This document shows, one piece after another, positions 7,168 through 14,790 of a DNA stretch of 33,304 nt. Position 1 is the first letter of the stretch. Each line of letters starts with the position of its first letter. The notes under the pieces were generated by a model. The model saw nothing but the letters and a program-made list of their open reading frames with translations. It was not told the DNA's origin and did no database searches. Made by a program: the position numbers and the translations under genes. This DNA is from a virus: positions 1 through 33,304 of IMG/VR virus record IMGVR_UViG_3300031974_000185; one strand, given 5' to 3'.

Positions 7168-7591
7168 AAAACCAAGAAAACCAAGACCGAAAAAGATAAA
7201 CGTCCCTAAAGGTTATGATAGTCTTTGGGAATTTAATATACATAATGATTTACTTAATGATTGGAAACATCATGTAGATACAATCAAGTATGTAGTACAT
7301 CATAAATACGAAGCAGACTTTGTAAAAGAGATAGACGGTAAGACAATACTGCTTGAAGCTAAAGGTAGATTCTGGGATTACCCTGAGTATAGTAAATACA
7401 TACACGTAAGAAAAGCTTTACCTAAAAATTATGAGTTAGTATTTTTATTTCAAAAGCCTTACTCTCCTATGCCGGGAGCTAAAGTAAGAAAGGATGGAAC
7501 AAAAAGAACTCATGCTGAATGGGCAGAAACAAATAACTTTACATGGTATAGTGAAGAAACTCTACCAAAAGAATGGAGAACAGATGTATAA
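7160..7591 (+). CDS. Endonuclease I, Holliday junction resolvase (T7 gp3 type)
   Basis: A 143-residue enzyme that resolves branched DNA and helps break down host DNA. It shows the T7 endonuclease I active-site layout: SLWEFNIH (E24), YEADFV (D53) and LLEAKG (E66, K68). These are followed by the conserved HVRKALP, then ELVFLF, THAEWAETNNF and LPKEW segments seen in T7 gp3. The N-terminus is very basic (RKPRKPRPKK). The length is close to T7 gp3 (149). It overlaps both neighbours by about eight bases, so it belongs to the same translated block. Confidence 0.92.
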   Translation: MARKPRKPRPKKINVPKGYDSLWEFNIHNDLLNDWKHHVDTIKYVVHHKYEADFVKEIDGKTILLEAKGRFWDYPEYSKYIHVRKALPKNYELVFLFQKPYSPMPGAKVRKDGTKRTHAEWAETNNFTWYSEETLPKEWRTDV

Positions 7592-7853
7592 ATTTAATGA
7601 AGATAAAATATTAAATGAAATAAAAGCTTACGTAGGTAATACTTATTCTCAACATTATTCTAATGGTAAGTATCAAGCTACTGATATGATAATTGATTCT
7701 GGATATGGAGAAGGATTTTGTATTGGTAACATTATGAAGTATGCCATGAGGTTTGGTAAAAAGAATGGTAAAGATAACAAAGACTTAATGAAAATAATTC
7801 ACTATGCTATCATAGCATTATATGTAAACAACAAGGAACAAGACAATGGTTGA
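7584..7853 (+). CDS. DUF3310-like small phage protein
   Basis: An 89-residue protein starting at ATG 7584, preceded by GGAG within the end of the endonuclease gene. Longer in-frame starts lie inside that gene and lack support. The C-terminal half, I-G-N-I-M-K-Y-A-M-R-F-G-K-K-N-G followed by D-L-M-K-I-I-H-Y-A, fits the DUF3310 pattern (G-N-x-x-K-Y-x-x-R, then D-L-x-K-x-x-x-Y) found in many phages near nucleotide metabolism genes. The biochemical role is uncertain. It overlaps the NrdA gene by eight bases. Confidence 0.7.
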   Translation: MYKFNEDKILNEIKAYVGNTYSQHYSNGKYQATDMIIDSGYGEGFCIGNIMKYAMRFGKKNGKDNKDLMKIIHYAIIALYVNNKEQDNG

Positions 7854-9741
7854 AGATAAAGTAGGAAAGAAACCTTATCTAGGGATTATTATAGATTACG
7901 ATAAAGAAAAAACATTTGATAAATTTAGTTTAGATACACTCAAAGATAGATATTTTTGGGAAGGAGAAACACATGCACAAGAAGCATTCGCAAGAGCCTC
8001 AGTCTTCGGAGCCACCTTCAAAGGTGAGACTGATTATGAACTGGCTCAGAGACTTTATAACTACAGTTCCTCTCGTTGGTTCATGTTTAGCACTCCTATA
8101 CTTAGTAACGGGGGAACGAGTCGTGGGCTTCCTATCAGTTGCTTCCTCAATTATGTTCCTGACAGCCGGAGTGGTTTATCTGCTCACTATGACGAGAACA
8201 TATGGTTGGCTAGTTCGGGTGGAGGCATCGGTGGATATTGGGGCGATATTAGGAGCAATGGTATTTCAACTACTCATGGGAGTCGTTCTACTGGAAGCAT
8301 TCCTTTCATCCATGTTGTAGACTCACAGATGTTAGCCTTCAATCAAGGCACGACAAGACGTGGTAGTTATGCGGCTTACATGGATATATCTCATCCAGAG
8401 ATTGAAGAGTTTATTAACATGCGTAAAGAGTCTGGTGGAGATATTAACAGAAAGAATCTTAATCTACACAATGGAGTAAACATTACTAATTCTTTCCTTG
8501 AAGCTGTAGAGAACGATGATGATTGGAGATTGATAGACCCTAAGACTAACGAAGCTGTTAAGGTTATTAATGCTAGGGATTTATGGTGGCAACTTATAAA
8601 TGCTAGAGCAGAAACAGGAGAGCCTTACATGGTCAACATAGATACATGTAATGATGCTCTACCTAAAGGACAAAAAGATTTAGGATTAAAGATACGTCAG
8701 AGTAATTTATGTTCTGAGATAACTTTACCTACTAACGAAGAGAGAACTGCTGTGTGCTGTTTATCTTCTGTAAACTTAGAACACTTTGATAAGTGGTCAA
8801 AGGATGAAAACTTTATCAAAGATTTAGTAACAATGCTTGACAATGTTCTTGAGCATTATATTGAGAATGCTGTCGACACATCACAACTTGGAGGTTATAG
8901 TGCAAACTTCAAACGTTTTCAAAAATATATTAAAGAAGGTAAAGAAGGCTTTACAAAATCTGCCTACTCTGCATATAGAGAAAGAAGTATCGGGCTTGGT
9001 GCAATGGGTTTCCACGCGTATCTACAGTCCTGTGGAATACCTTTCGAATCTATTTACGCGACTGGGTTCAACTTTAAAGCATTCACTTATATTAAATTAC
9101 AAGCTACACACGCAACTAAAGAACTTGCTATTGAACGTGGTGAAGCTCCCGATATTAGTGGCTCTGGAAATCGCAACAGTCATCTTCTTGCTATTGCTCC
9201 TAACGCTAGTAGTGGTATCATCTGTAGTGGGACTAGCCCTTCTATCGAGCCTTATCGTGCTAACTGCTACACACACAAAACTTTATCCGGTTCTTATCAA
9301 GTCAGAAACAAATACTTAGAAAAGCTTTTCAAAGATAAAGGTTTAAAAGGTAAAGAGCTAGAGAATCTTTGGAAAGATATTGCAGGTAGTGAAGGCTCTG
9401 TTCAGCATTTAGATATTCTTACTGATGATGAAAAAGAATTATTTAAAACTGCTAACGAGATAAATCAAATATGGATTATAGAACATGCATACAAACGTCA
9501 AGAGTTTATATGTCAGGCTCAGTCTGTTAATCTATTCTTTACTTTACCAAAAGCTACTGAGCCACAAGAAGTACATGATGAATATATGCAGTATGTAAAT
9601 GATGTTCATTGGTACGGTATAAATAAACTAAAGTCGTTATACTACTTTAGGTCCAATGCTGCTAGAAACGCAGAGAACGTCAACATAAAAGTTCCACGTG
9701 TTAGATTAGATGATGTGGAATGTATAGCATGTGAGGGATAA
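7846..9741 (+). CDS. nrdA: Class I ribonucleoside-diphosphate reductase, large subunit
   Basis: A 631-residue catalytic subunit that reduces ribonucleotides to deoxyribonucleotides for phage DNA synthesis. Visible active-site parts are the redox cysteine in SCF (C99), the N287-x-C289-x-E291 radical site (NLCSE), the second redox cysteine at 304/305 (CCLSS), the paired tyrosines of LKSLYYF for radical transfer, and a C-terminal C-x2-C (CIACEG). No N-terminal ATP-cone is present, so allosteric activity control is probably lost, as is common in phage enzymes. The partner NrdB follows 400 bases downstream. Two stretches (about 7970-8350 and 8980-9290) are visibly richer in GC than the rest of the gene. 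Confidence 0.95.
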   Translation: MVEDKVGKKPYLGIIIDYDKEKTFDKFSLDTLKDRYFWEGETHAQEAFARASVFGATFKGETDYELAQRLYNYSSSRWFMFSTPILSNGGTSRGLPISCFLNYVPDSRSGLSAHYDENIWLASSGGGIGGYWGDIRSNGISTTHGSRSTGSIPFIHVVDSQMLAFNQGTTRRGSYAAYMDISHPEIEEFINMRKESGGDINRKNLNLHNGVNITNSFLEAVENDDDWRLIDPKTNEAVKVINARDLWWQLINARAETGEPYMVNIDTCNDALPKGQKDLGLKIRQSNLCSEITLPTNEERTAVCCLSSVNLEHFDKWSKDENFIKDLVTMLDNVLEHYIENAVDTSQLGGYSANFKRFQKYIKEGKEGFTKSAYSAYRERSIGLGAMGFHAYLQSCGIPFESIYATGFNFKAFTYIKLQATHATKELAIERGEAPDISGSGNRNSHLLAIAPNASSGIICSGTSPSIEPYRANCYTHKTLSGSYQVRNKYLEKLFKDKGLKGKELENLWKDIAGSEGSVQHLDILTDDEKELFKTANEINQIWIIEHAYKRQEFICQAQSVNLFFTLPKATEPQEVHDEYMQYVNDVHWYGINKLKSLYYFRSNAARNAENVNIKVPRVRLDDVECIACEG

Positions 9742-9742
9742 T

Positions 9743-10003
9743 ATGGCTAAGAAATATATACACGTTAATCAACACAAAATTAGAGCAAACAAAAAACATG
9801 GCACTAACGAACCTGTTATTACTATCAAGGAAGGTAGGGTAAATACTTACTGTCACGAAGTAAAAGTTATGGGTGAATGTACTATTAGATATGGTGGTAA
9901 TGACAAACCTATACTACCTTGTGGTGCAAGAGTTGTTATTGAAACTGAAGCACCTTACGAAATAGTAAAACCTGCTGATTATGTGGAGGCTGATTTAACA
10001 TGA
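9743..10003 (+). CDS. Small conserved phage protein linked to the reductase genes
   Basis: An 86-residue protein. ATG 9743 follows GAGGGA at the end of nrdA, and the in-frame GTG at 9731 overlaps that site. It begins AKKYIHVNQHKIRANKKHG and contains VYC-like NTYCHEVKVMGECT and PCGARVVIETE segments, with three cysteines. I recognise this as a short protein often seen beside ribonucleotide reductase genes in marine phages, but no function has been given to it that I know. The next start overlaps its stop as ATGA. Confidence 0.75.
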   Translation: MAKKYIHVNQHKIRANKKHGTNEPVITIKEGRVNTYCHEVKVMGECTIRYGGNDKPILPCGARVVIETEAPYEIVKPADYVEADLT

Positions 10004-10161
10004 AGTGTTGGCATTGTAATACAGAATTAATATGGGGTGGAGACCACGACATAGAAGATGAAAGCGGTGGCTACTCTATAGAAACTAATTTAACCTGTCC
10101 AAAATGCCATGCATTTGTACTGGTTTATTTACCAAAGGAAAATAATTATGAGCTTACTTAG
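10000..10161 (+). CDS. Zinc-ribbon protein, 53 residues
   Basis: The frame opens at ATG 10000, overlapping the previous TGA, and ends at TAG 10159-10161 inside the start of nrdB. The protein begins MKCWHCNTELIWGGDHD and has a second pair in CPKC, giving C-x2-C ... C-x2-C with about 26 residues between: a small zinc ribbon. The WGGDHD phrase is typical of a tiny conserved protein in marine phages. It probably binds zinc; its partner, nucleic acid or protein, is unknown. Overlaps on both sides support real translation. Confidence 0.8.
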   Translation: MKCWHCNTELIWGGDHDIEDESGGYSIETNLTCPKCHAFVLVYLPKENNYELT

Positions 10162-11131
10162 TACAAGAGAATACTACAAACCATTTGATGACCCATGGAT
10201 GTTTGATTATTATGTCCTACAAAATCAAATGCATTGGATGCCAGAGTCTGTACCGTTACATACAGATGTAAAGGACTGGCAAGAACTAACAGACAAAGAA
10301 AAGAATTTACTTACACAAATATTTAGATTGTTTACTCAATCAGATGTTGATGTAGGTTCCGGATATGTAGATAGATATATGCGTATCTTTAAAAAGCCAG
10401 AAGCAAGAATGATGATGGGTTCGTTTGCAAACATGGAATCAATTCATCAACATGCTTATAGTTTATTACTTGATACAGTTGGTATGCCTGAGATAGAGTA
10501 CAAAGCTTTTGCTGAGTACGAAGAAATGTCAGACAAGCATGAGTATATAAGTGATATTAAAACAACATTAAAAGATAAGAAAAGTATTGCAAAAACTTTA
10601 GCAGTTTATTCAGCTTTTACTGAGGGACTACAACTCTTTAGTAGCTTTGCAATCTTGTTAAACTTCCCACGCTTCGGTAAAATGAAAGGCATGGGACAAA
10701 TAGTTACTTATTCTATACGTGATGAATCTTTACACGTAGAAGCTATGACAAAATTATTTAGAGAGTTTATAAAAGAGAACATAGAAATCTGGACAGACGA
10801 TTTCAAAAAAGAACTCTATGATATTTGCAGACAAATGGTTGAGCTTGAAGATAAGTTCTTAGATTTAGTATTTGAAATGGGAGACATTCAAGGCTTAACT
10901 AAAAAAGATATGTATGCTTATAATAGATATATAGCAGATAGAAGACTACTACAATTAGGATTAAAAACTAATTACGACCAAAGAGAAAATCCACTTGGTT
11001 GGATTGATGAGGTCACAGGTGTTGAACACCAAAACTTTTTTGAAGGCAGAGCAACTACCTATATGAAAGCCGGACTTAGAGGTAGACAAGATAATGTTGT
11101 ATTTAAAACTATAGGAGATTCCAATGATTAA
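10148..11131 (+). CDS. nrdB: Class I ribonucleotide reductase, small subunit
   Basis: A 327-residue radical-generating subunit. I start it at ATG 10148 (MSLLSTREYYKPF), preceded by AAGGAAAA; the longer frame upstream belongs to the zinc-ribbon gene in another frame. The dimetal ligands are present with E. coli spacing: D66, E97-x2-H100, E159 and E193-x2-H196. Y104 sits four residues after H100, matching the radical tyrosine Y122. This points to a normal tyrosyl-radical enzyme working with the upstream NrdA to make dNTPs. It overlaps the next gene by eight bases. Confidence 0.95.
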   Translation: MSLLSTREYYKPFDDPWMFDYYVLQNQMHWMPESVPLHTDVKDWQELTDKEKNLLTQIFRLFTQSDVDVGSGYVDRYMRIFKKPEARMMMGSFANMESIHQHAYSLLLDTVGMPEIEYKAFAEYEEMSDKHEYISDIKTTLKDKKSIAKTLAVYSAFTEGLQLFSSFAILLNFPRFGKMKGMGQIVTYSIRDESLHVEAMTKLFREFIKENIEIWTDDFKKELYDICRQMVELEDKFLDLVFEMGDIQGLTKKDMYAYNRYIADRRLLQLGLKTNYDQRENPLGWIDEVTGVEHQNFFEGRATTYMKAGLRGRQDNVVFKTIGDSND

Positions 11132-11342
11132 TAAAAGTGAAGCAAACTTAGTCAGCTTCAAAATACTTTTAACAAGAGATAATAAAATTGTAACAGAGTT
11201 TAGTATGTTACCAGAAGAAATGGTTGATGAAGTCTTCCCTCCAGAAGATAGACCATTGATGAAAACAATTATCAGAAACGGTAAAGCTAAACTAGAAAAC
11301 TTACACGGTTACTTTCAAAGAGAACTTAACGCTTTGGAATAG
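11124..11342 (+). CDS. Hypothetical 72-residue protein at the end of the plus-strand arm
   Basis: A short protein (MINKSEANLVSFKILL...) that overlaps the end of nrdB by eight bases. It looks soluble, with a beta-type start and helical end (LENLHGYFQRELNALE). No family is recognised. Its 3' end overlaps the 3' end of the minus-strand cyclase gene by 17 bases, so the two transcription arms converge here without a spacer. Confidence 0.65.
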   Translation: MINKSEANLVSFKILLTRDNKIVTEFSMLPEEMVDEVFPPEDRPLMKTIIRNGKAKLENLHGYFQRELNALE

Positions 11343-13065
11343 TATAAATCTTTATGGGTTTCTCTTTACCCTTTACATAAATTGGCTTAAGAGTTGCATA
11401 GTTACCTGTGTAACTCTTAATTGTTTCATGACCTATGACTATATCTTCGCCAACTTCTTTTGTAGAACTCTCTAACCTAGCAGCTAAGTTAACTGCATCC
11501 CCTATTGCTGAGTAATCAAATCGTGAATCACTTCCCATATTACCTACAACTGCTTCTCCTGTATTTACCCCTATACCTATCTCTATTCCTAAATCGGCTT
11601 CAGCCATACGTTGGTGTATTTTCACAGCTGATTCAACAGCTCTTTGCTCATGTTCATCTAAGTCTATAGGTGCATTAAAGATAGCCATCATAGCATCACC
11701 AATATATTTATCTACCATCCCTCCACATTCTTTAACTGCATCAGCTTGAATAGTCAATGCTTTATTCATTATCTCTGTTACTTGTTCAGGCTCTAACTTT
11801 TCTGACAAGCTTGTAAATCCTCTAACATCTGTAAATAAAAACGTACATCTTCGTCTATCTCCGCCTAACTTCAGAAGTTCAGGATTATCTTGTAGCTGTT
11901 TGACTTGTCTTGGGTCAAGGTAATGTTCGAACTGTTGTTTGATTTGTTGTCTAAGTTTGTATTGCTTTCTAAAGTTTAGATAAAAACTTTGAGTAGCAAT
12001 AAGTGTCATACTTATCATACTCCATGTGAAATCTATAAGAGTATGACGGTTTATAAAGTCATACTGTAAATATGCCATCAGAGCTATCAAACTTAGAAAT
12101 GATACTAGACCCTTAGTGATGTTAAGATAATTGATTACAAGAGCTGTCAGTAAGCCTGAGACTAATAATATACATAGCTCAACAAACAATCTATAGTCTG
12201 GTATTTTTGGAGTCTCTAATAAAATACTTTCTGCTAATGCTCCTTGTATTTTATGTGGCTCTAATAATCCTACTGGTGTAGCAACTTGATTGCTTATACC
12301 TTTAGCTGTAAAGCCAACAAACACAAAAGTATTTTGTACATCTAATTCTTTTAGGGTTGTTTGTTTAGTATCAACCCAACTTACCCACTTCCTACCGAGA
12401 CTATCTGTAGCAATGGGAGGTAGCCCACGAACTCTTATCTGTTCAATTCCATTTTCATTAGTTTTTATTTGATAAGTACGACCACCTCCTAGTATTTTTA
12501 AGACTTGAGTTCCAAATGAAGCTACCCACCCATCTGGAGTTTGTTGTAATAAGGGAATTTGTCTGACAAGATTATCAACGTCAACAGGTACAGAGATAGT
12601 ACCTTGAGTAGCTGACTGTTTGAGTATGTCAATATTTTCTAAGAAACCTTGTGCTTGTGGAATGACAACATCTGGACCAACTATTACAGTCCCATGTGTC
12701 TGAGGATAATTATTATTATCTACCTCTGGCATAGCTATAACACTTGCAGAGCTTTGTAAAGCTTGAGCAAATACTTCGTCTCCACCTAACCTATCTTCAT
12801 GTGGAAACAACATAACCCAACCTACACCGTAAGCTCCTGCATCTATAATCTGATTATGAATATCTGCCAAGGTTTGACGTGGCAGTGGATAACCACCAAA
12901 GCTATCTATATCTTCTTCAGTGATATTTAAAATTGTGAAATGCCCTGTAGGACTTTGCTCCGGAATCAGAGCATCAAAAGTTTTGAGTCTTAATACTTCA
13001 AGTGGTGTCCAGTTAAACAACAAAGGAATTGTTAGGAGTGTTAAAAGAATACTAGACCACTTCAT
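11326..13065 (-). CDS. CHASE2-domain membrane adenylate cyclase
   Basis: A 579-residue class III nucleotide cyclase. An N-terminal membrane segment (about 4-18) leads to a periplasmic CHASE2 sensor domain (about 25-285) with the typical LRLKTFDALIP start and FVGFTAKG near its end. Three membrane helices (about 292-362) and a cytoplasmic cyclase domain (about 405-579) follow. Metal-binding D413 (FTDVRGFT) and D457 (KYIGDAMMA), substrate K453, S519 at the adenine-selecting position (DYSAIGD) and transition-state N526 and R530 (VNLAARLE) are all present. It should make cAMP from ATP in response to a periplasmic signal. Such enzymes are bacterial; its presence at the end of a phage late operon is unusual. 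Its start shares bases with the FecR stop (TAATG), so the two are coupled. Confidence 0.9.
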   Translation of the reverse strand: MKWSSILLTLLTIPLLFNWTPLEVLRLKTFDALIPEQSPTGHFTILNITEEDIDSFGGYPLPRQTLADIHNQIIDAGAYGVGWVMLFPHEDRLGGDEVFAQALQSSASVIAMPEVDNNNYPQTHGTVIVGPDVVIPQAQGFLENIDILKQSATQGTISVPVDVDNLVRQIPLLQQTPDGWVASFGTQVLKILGGGRTYQIKTNENGIEQIRVRGLPPIATDSLGRKWVSWVDTKQTTLKELDVQNTFVFVGFTAKGISNQVATPVGLLEPHKIQGALAESILLETPKIPDYRLFVELCILLVSGLLTALVINYLNITKGLVSFLSLIALMAYLQYDFINRHTLIDFTWSMISMTLIATQSFYLNFRKQYKLRQQIKQQFEHYLDPRQVKQLQDNPELLKLGGDRRRCTFLFTDVRGFTSLSEKLEPEQVTEIMNKALTIQADAVKECGGMVDKYIGDAMMAIFNAPIDLDEHEQRAVESAVKIHQRMAEADLGIEIGIGVNTGEAVVGNMGSDSRFDYSAIGDAVNLAARLESSTKEVGEDIVIGHETIKSYTGNYATLKPIYVKGKEKPIKIYTIPKR

Positions 13066-14171
13066 TAGTTACTCTGTTTAATTTTAATTGATGATGAGTT
13101 ACCACCGTTAACTATTATCTGGGTACTCTTACCATCTTGCACTAACAATACTGTATAAGCTCCAGAACTATCTAAATTTAAACGTACAGTATCCTCTACC
13201 TGTCTAAAGATAGTTAATATATTATCAGTCATAAAAGTATTTACTTGAGTATCTTGGTCATACCCAAACTTTGTACCTTTTAAATTTATTTCTGAGACAT
13301 TACCAAGCTGGTCAGTCTCTAACTCATCTATTTGTTCTATTATATCTAGTAAATCTTCTAAGAAGTTTACATCAAGATAGTTGATATCTAACTCTGTAAA
13401 TTCTAAATCATCTTCTGCTAAGTAATCTATATCTAAATCAGAGAACTCAAGGTAATCAACATCAAGGATATTAGAAACGTTACTTCCATCTTGTCTCTCA
13501 TCTTCTATTGTTTCTGGTGGTTCGTTAACTATTAACATGTTATCTATGACATCTAAAGTTAAGTCAAGGATAACAGGCTCTGTTGGTTTTGTTTCAAACA
13601 TAGAAACTGTAGTAGCTTGATAAGACTTGTTCAGTACTACTTGTCCTATAGCAGTACTTACAAGTATCTCACCACTTGGAATACCATTTTCATCGGGCAA
13701 TAAAATAATTAAAGACCTACCAAGTTCATCTACAGTTACTGTGAAATCAGTTCCACGAATAGCTATAGTAGCACTTGGGGTCTTGATAGATATATTCTGC
13801 TTGTCAATAGATGCAAGTTTGCCAGTGATAAATCGTGCAGTACCACTAGCAAACTGCAAAGCCATCTTAGATTTAGATGGGTCAGGGTCGTAGATAAACT
13901 CATCAATAACTAACTCTGAATGTTCAGTTAGTCTTACTTGACTGTCATCTAAAAAAGTAATGCCCACTCTTCCGTTAGAAGTTTGGACATTATCATAACT
14001 TTCTATACCAAATTTTAAAGCAGCTGGAATCTCTTCGTTTCTAACTACTCTTGCAACACCGTTAAGTTCTGTAATACTACCTATATCAGCAACCGATTGC
14101 TGTCCCGCCATCGTTTTGAATGACACAAATAGTACCATTGTTGCCACTACTAATAATCTTAAGCCAATCAC
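13065..14171 (-). CDS. Secreted FecR-domain protein with acidic repeats
   Basis: A protein of up to 368 residues. A signal peptide (about 1-22, ending TMA before GQQS) suggests export. The FecR domain spans roughly 30-190, with VQTSNGRVGITFLDDSQVRL and the hallmark TPSATIAIRGTDFTV (131-145). Residues 235-285 carry a leucine/aspartate repeat (LDVDYL, LDIDYL, LDINYL). A beta-rich end follows. In bacteria FecR domains act in periplasmic signalling, and from memory they are often found beside CHASE2 cyclases, as here. The start is uncertain: GTG 14171 gives the best signal peptide but overlaps the curlin-like gene by 86 bases; ATG 14138 and ATG 14111 are alternatives. No clear ribosome binding site is seen. 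Confidence 0.85.
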   Translation of the reverse strand: MIGLRLLVVATMVLFVSFKTMAGQQSVADIGSITELNGVARVVRNEEIPAALKFGIESYDNVQTSNGRVGITFLDDSQVRLTEHSELVIDEFIYDPDPSKSKMALQFASGTARFITGKLASIDKQNISIKTPSATIAIRGTDFTVTVDELGRSLIILLPDENGIPSGEILVSTAIGQVVLNKSYQATTVSMFETKPTEPVILDLTLDVIDNMLIVNEPPETIEDERQDGSNVSNILDVDYLEFSDLDIDYLAEDDLEFTELDINYLDVNFLEDLLDIIEQIDELETDQLGNVSEINLKGTKFGYDQDTQVNTFMTDNILTIFRQVEDTVRLNLDSSGAYTVLLVQDGKSTQIIVNGGNSSSIKIKQSN

Positions 14172-14790
14172 TTGCTAATGTACTCTGTTGTTGAATGTTA
14201 AATGTTCTGCTATTTCCTGTCTGGTCAAGATAGAAATAACCTTCAGCATATCCGTCTCCATCATAAGTAATTGTATTGCTATCTCCATCTACATCTACAA
14301 AATTTGTAAACGAATCAATATCAATTTCAAACTCAAAGACGTTGCTATCACCATTGATAACCCAATCCAAATCCAAAGCACTTGCTAAGTCGTTAGTAGC
14401 TATGTCAAGTGTAAAGTCATTTGATGAACCTGTTACATCAACATTTATATCACTACCGTCTGCTCCATAAGTATTAGTAGGGTCAATTTGTACAGTGAAC
14501 TCGTTACTATCTCCATCAAAATTAAATGTACCTGTAAGCGTATCCGCCCAAATATCAGCTAGAAACTTGTTATAGTCTCCTATTTGATTTAATATTAAAG
14601 TTAAGTTATCACCATCTAAATCAAGAGCTGTCATACTACCAGCAACTGCATCTAAGCCACCCATAATATTACTAGAACCTAACTGTTCTAAGTCTATGTT
14701 AGCTGTATCTCCAGACTGGTCTATGAAAATTTCATTATCTGCTACTACTAATATAGATAGTAAAGCAGTTAAACTAATTAGCTTCTTCAT
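14086..14790 (-). CDS. Secreted curlin-like repeat protein, putative CsgG substrate
   Basis: A 234-residue acidic protein with a clear signal peptide (MKKLISLTALLSILVVA, then DNE). The mature part has about eight strand-turn-strand units built on h-x-G-(D/S)-x-N-x-h. Examples are IDQSGDTANI, LNQIGDYNKF, FDGDSNEFTV, VTGSSNDFTL, INGDSNVFEF, VDGDSNTITY and LDQTGNSRTF, spaced irregularly by 17-27 residues. Gln/Gly/Asn in the first, second and seventh units match the Q-x-G-x-N core of curlin repeats; the middle units have Asp in place of Gln. Two cysteines sit near the end (222, 234). It is probably exported as an amyloid-like or beta-solenoid protein. The placement directly after csgG supports this. 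It overlaps csgG by 17 bases. Confidence 0.7.
   Translation of the reverse strand: MKKLISLTALLSILVVADNEIFIDQSGDTANIDLEQLGSSNIMGGLDAVAGSMTALDLDGDNLTLILNQIGDYNKFLADIWADTLTGTFNFDGDSNEFTVQIDPTNTYGADGSDINVDVTGSSNDFTLDIATNDLASALDLDWVINGDSNVFEFEIDIDSFTNFVDVDGDSNTITYDGDGYAEGYFYLDQTGNSRTFNIQQQSTLASDWLKIISSGNNGTICVIQNDGGTAIGC

Noticed and set aside
7973-8320. A 115-residue open frame with membrane-like segments inside nrdA.
   Set aside because: It lies wholly within the conserved catalytic part of nrdA in another frame, with no ribosome binding site; it arises from the local base composition.
8837-9319. A 160-residue open frame inside nrdA.
   Set aside because: It overlaps conserved NrdA sequence and reads as a shadow frame, rich in Leu and Val without a recognisable fold.
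11350-11375. A GGGT/ACCC hairpin near the arm junction as a terminator.
   Set aside because: The stem is only four pairs, sits within the cyclase coding sequence and has no T-run on the right side.
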